A stretch of DNA of 64,000 nucleotides, from NCBI RefSeq assembly GCF_024199795.1, contig NZ_JANADK010000001.1, forward strand, positions 6,262,001 to 6,326,000. The letters are read 5' to 3'. A program made the position numbers and the translations under genes. A model generated the notes under the pieces. It searched no databases, was not told where the DNA came from, and was given only the letters and a program-made list of their open reading frames with translations. Source of the DNA: Bradyrhizobium sp. CCGB01 (GTDB lineage Bacteria > Pseudomonadota > Alphaproteobacteria > Rhizobiales > Xanthobacteraceae). Positions 62,307-64,000 of this stretch are shown in pieces (position 1 is the first letter of the stretch; each line of letters opens with the position of its first letter).

Positions 62307-62546
62307 TCACGGAGCCCTCTCCTCCCGCGTCAGCCGCAGCGAGAAGGCGCGGATCGCGGGCGCGGCCAACAGCACGATCGGCAGCATCGCGGCCCATGCG
62401 ATCAGCCACGACGCCATCCAGTGCGCGAGGAAGACCGTCGCGGTCCGTGCGGGAAAGCTGGCGATTCCCGCCGCGATCAGCGAGGTCAGGCCGGACTGGA
62501 TGACACCGAAGACGAAATGAGAGTAGCGGCGGGGAATGCCGAGCAT
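62307..62546 (-). CDS. DUF2798 small membrane protein
   Basis: 79 residues with two helices. RRYSHFVFGVIQSGLTSLIAAGIA and the second-helix region HWMASWLIAWAAMLPIVLLAAP match the DUF2798 pattern. Function unknown. The ATG at 62546 is chosen because the family starts shortly before RRY; the longer frame is Arg/Cys-rich and unlikely. No strong ribosome site is visible. Confidence 0.8.
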   Translation of the reverse strand: MLGIPRRYSHFVFGVIQSGLTSLIAAGIASFPARTATVFLAHWMASWLIAWAAMLPIVLLAAPAIRAFSLRLTREERAP

Positions 62547-62656
62547 GACGCGCCCATGTTGTTTGCCGTCATGGGGCCAAGCAAGGCACATGCCGCAGCG
62601 CGCATGGCGCGGGCTTCGAGACACAGCGCCGGATCGCAGCGCCCGCGTAGAAAGAA

Positions 62657-62971
62657 TCAGTGCCGCGAATCGGAGAGCGGCGCGCGCCGCATCGCTTCAG
62701 TGCAATCGGACCCGCACGATAGTCCTTCGAAACGCCAGAACGTGACGACGCTGGTCTCGCCGCACTCTTCGCAACAAAGCGTATCGTCACCGAGCATGAA
62801 GCGCGCGCGCTTGAACGTCGGTGAGGACGCGGGATGCCGGCAATGGGGGCAGGTCAGCGAGAAATTCCGTGCACCCCAGCGCAGCACAAGATGTCTGAGC
62901 CAGCTCACGCCTTCCTCTTCCGCGACATTACGCTCGAACCAACCATCGACGGCAGCAGAGCATAGATGCAT
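62657..62971 (-). CDS. Hypothetical protein with zinc-ribbon-like cysteines
   Basis: 104 residues from ATG 62971. LTCPHCRHPASSPTFKRARF followed by LCCEECGETSVVTFW gives two CxxC knuckles about 27 residues apart, as in zinc ribbons. The N-terminal part (WFERNVAEEEGVSWLRHLVL) is helical. A longer frame to 63217 exists, but its extra residues look non-coding. Unrecognised family; it may bind nucleic acid or be a small regulatory zinc protein. Confidence 0.6.
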   Translation of the reverse strand: MHLCSAAVDGWFERNVAEEEGVSWLRHLVLRWGARNFSLTCPHCRHPASSPTFKRARFMLGDDTLCCEECGETSVVTFWRFEGLSCGSDCTEAMRRAPLSDSRH

Positions 62972-63034
62972 GACACGCAAAAGTGGAAAAGAGTCAAACA
63001 CTCCTGTTCGCTTCGAATGGCCGCGGCGTGCAGC

Positions 63035-63065
63035 CCGGGTTCCATCAGCCACAGGTGGAACCCGG
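63035..63065. repeat. Perfect 10-bp inverted repeat
   Basis: CCGGGTTCCA and TGGAACCCGG around an 11-base centre, within the 269 bp between divergent small genes. No T tract, so it is either an operator or a dispersed palindrome; no second copy is seen in this window. Confidence 0.6.
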
Positions 63066-63240
63066 ACCGCGCTCGCCTGCGGCCGTCCGTGGTTCTCCCA
63101 CCATGAACAGAGTTCCTCGGCGCGGACGGTGGCGCGGCGGACTGGGGATGAATCGCCATGCAGGCAAATTTCGCTTGTCGCGGGAATATCGTGACGCCCA
63201 GCATGTTCAGGGGACATGGGGGTGAATCGTGGAGGTGACC

Positions 63241-63483
63241 ATGAATCACAGGGGCGTTGAGTTCACCATTGCCAAGACGGCGCTTCCCGGCATCTGGCAG
63301 TGGCAGTTCCGCATCGGTGACGAGACCAGGACCGGCAAGACCGAGACGAAGATCGATCTGCTGGCGATCCGGCGCGTGCAGCTGCGCATCGATCGGGAGC
63401 TGAAGGCGATGGAGCAAGACCGCATGAAGAAACCGCCTGAAGCGGGTTCCGCGGCCACGCGCCCCGCGAGGTCTCGTCCGTAG
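63241..63483 (+). CDS. Small hypothetical protein
   Basis: 80 residues. A beta-rich start (NHRGVEFTIAKTALPGIWQW, FRIGDETRTGKTET) is followed by a helix (LLAIRRVQLRIDRELKAM) and a basic Pro/Arg tail. GGAGGTGACC lies directly before the ATG at 63241, which therefore beats the GTG at 63229. Such a fold is frequent in Bradyrhizobium but has no function that I know. Confidence 0.75.
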   Translation: MNHRGVEFTIAKTALPGIWQWQFRIGDETRTGKTETKIDLLAIRRVQLRIDRELKAMEQDRMKKPPEAGSAATRPARSRP

Positions 63484-63572
63484 CGGCCCGGAATTGATCT
63501 GCCCCTGGTTTGGGACTGGACTGCGCGCGCCATGGCCCGGGAGGCGGGACCATGATGTGACCGGTGCGAGCC

Positions 63573-63806
63573 ATGCCGCTCTACTTCTTTCAAATTCGGA
63601 ACGGCCGCTATTCCGGCTGCGCGGACCAGGCGACGGAATTCACCGATCGCGATGCGGCCTGGAAGCAGATGACCAGCGTCTGCGCCGACATGGCCGCCGG
63701 CATCGCCCGCAAGCTCAACGAAAATTCCGAATGGCATCTCGAGCTGCTGGACGAGGCCAAGGAGCCTGTGTTCCGGATCCGCATCGTCGCGGAAACCTTC
63801 GAATAG
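63573..63806 (+). CDS. DUF6894-type small protein
   Basis: 77 residues from ATG 63573. MPLYFFQIRNGRYSGCADQA, then EFTDRDAAWKQM and NSEWHLELLDEAKEPVFRIRI match the small rhizobial family that begins with a Tyr/Phe-rich strand and ends in LxVxDExGxxVxxI. Function unknown. Starts at GTG 63564 or ATG 63573; the family N-terminus favours the latter. Confidence 0.82.
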   Translation: MPLYFFQIRNGRYSGCADQATEFTDRDAAWKQMTSVCADMAAGIARKLNENSEWHLELLDEAKEPVFRIRIVAETFE

Positions 63807-63815
63807 GCTTGAGGT

Positions 63816-64000
63816 CTAGTCGGCGCTGGGCAGCCGCCGCATGGTGAACTCGATGTCGCCGCCCGGCAGCTCGCGCCAGGTCTCGACCGCGCTCATATAG
63901 CCGGCCTTCGGGTAGCGGGCGAAGAAGGCCTCCGCCCTCGCCCGCGCCGCCGCGCGCGGCAGCGTGAACGTCTCGCGCAGATAGCCGTCGCCGCTGCCCT
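63816..64000 (-). CDS. Partial hypothetical protein (C-terminal 61 residues)
   Basis: Open from the window edge to a TAG at 63816-63818. The visible end reads GYLRETFTLPRAAARARAEA, ARYPKAGYMSAVETWRELPG and DIEFTMRRLPSAD. The N-terminus is outside the window, and no family can be named from this piece. It is convergent with the DUF6894 gene, nine bases apart. Confidence 0.7.
   Translation of the reverse strand, partial: GSGDGYLRETFTLPRAAARARAEAFFARYPKAGYMSAVETWRELPGGDIEFTMRRLPSAD

Overview
The window reads as chromosomal backbone of a high-GC alphaproteobacterium, most likely Bradyrhizobium or a close Bradyrhizobiaceae relative. This rests on gene content and style (Bug, TRAP and Tat-exported binding proteins, DUF1476, DUF6894, an MlotiK1-type channel, alphaproteobacterial SOS control of recA) and on several families of dispersed palindromic repeats between gene ends. 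I see no phage, insertion sequence, CRISPR array, tRNA or rRNA gene.

Layout. 1-12.5 kb: the N-terminal part of a CHASE3/PAS sensor kinase, a sugar-type ABC binding protein, an acyl-CoA synthetase, an isolated SecD periplasmic-domain protein, a Popeye-like cyclic-nucleotide protein, a GST, cytochrome b561, murI, an HpaI-type aldolase, a cupin, a 2-oxoacid-dehydrogenase-type acyltransferase and rpsD. 12.5-23.7 kb: threonine aldolase, two tandem serine hydrolases, a macrodomain protein with monothiol glutaredoxin (grxD), the ergothioneine genes egtB-egtD, ltrA, bolA, DUF427, an alpha/beta hydrolase and a DUF1328 peptide. 23.8-39.6 kb: an acyltransferase-3 protein, purL, a thioesterase, an EamA exporter, a LysR/SAF-oxidoreductase/TRAP locus, a TPR protein, then purC-purS-purQ with a Bug binding protein coupled to purQ, the F1-ATPase zeta inhibitor (DUF1476) and cyanase. 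39.7-46.8 kb: a SARP-alpha/beta-hydrolase fusion regulator divergent from an MddA-like methyltransferase operon, a GGDEF protein and a TrmJ-DUF559 fusion. 47-60 kb: icd, DUF3455, a cyclic-nucleotide-gated K+ channel, alaS, a tandem glycine riboswitch driving gcvT-gcvH-gcvP, a decayed ORF, and recA with a GTTC-N7-GTTC LexA site. 60-64 kb: a gene-poor stretch of small proteins, strong hairpins and terminators, and one possible sigma-54-driven structured RNA.

Functional ties. purC/S/Q/L supply purine synthesis. GrxD and BolA are known partners in Fe-S and redox physiology. EgtB and EgtD carry out the core of ergothioneine synthesis. GcvT/H/P form the glycine cleavage system, switched on by glycine through the leader RNA. 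The order purC-purS-purQ ... purL ... bolA ... grxD ... rpsD ... murI looks like a conserved alphaproteobacterial neighbourhood opened up by blocks of accessory genes.

Most worth following: the multi-hairpin gene-less segment at 60.1-60.33 kb behind a sigma-54-like promoter; three 15-bp-phased repeats upstream of a small secreted peptide; the TrmJ-DUF559 fusion; the SARP-hydrolase regulator with its divergent operon; the stand-alone SecD P1 protein; and a palindromic repeat inserted within the gcv operon.
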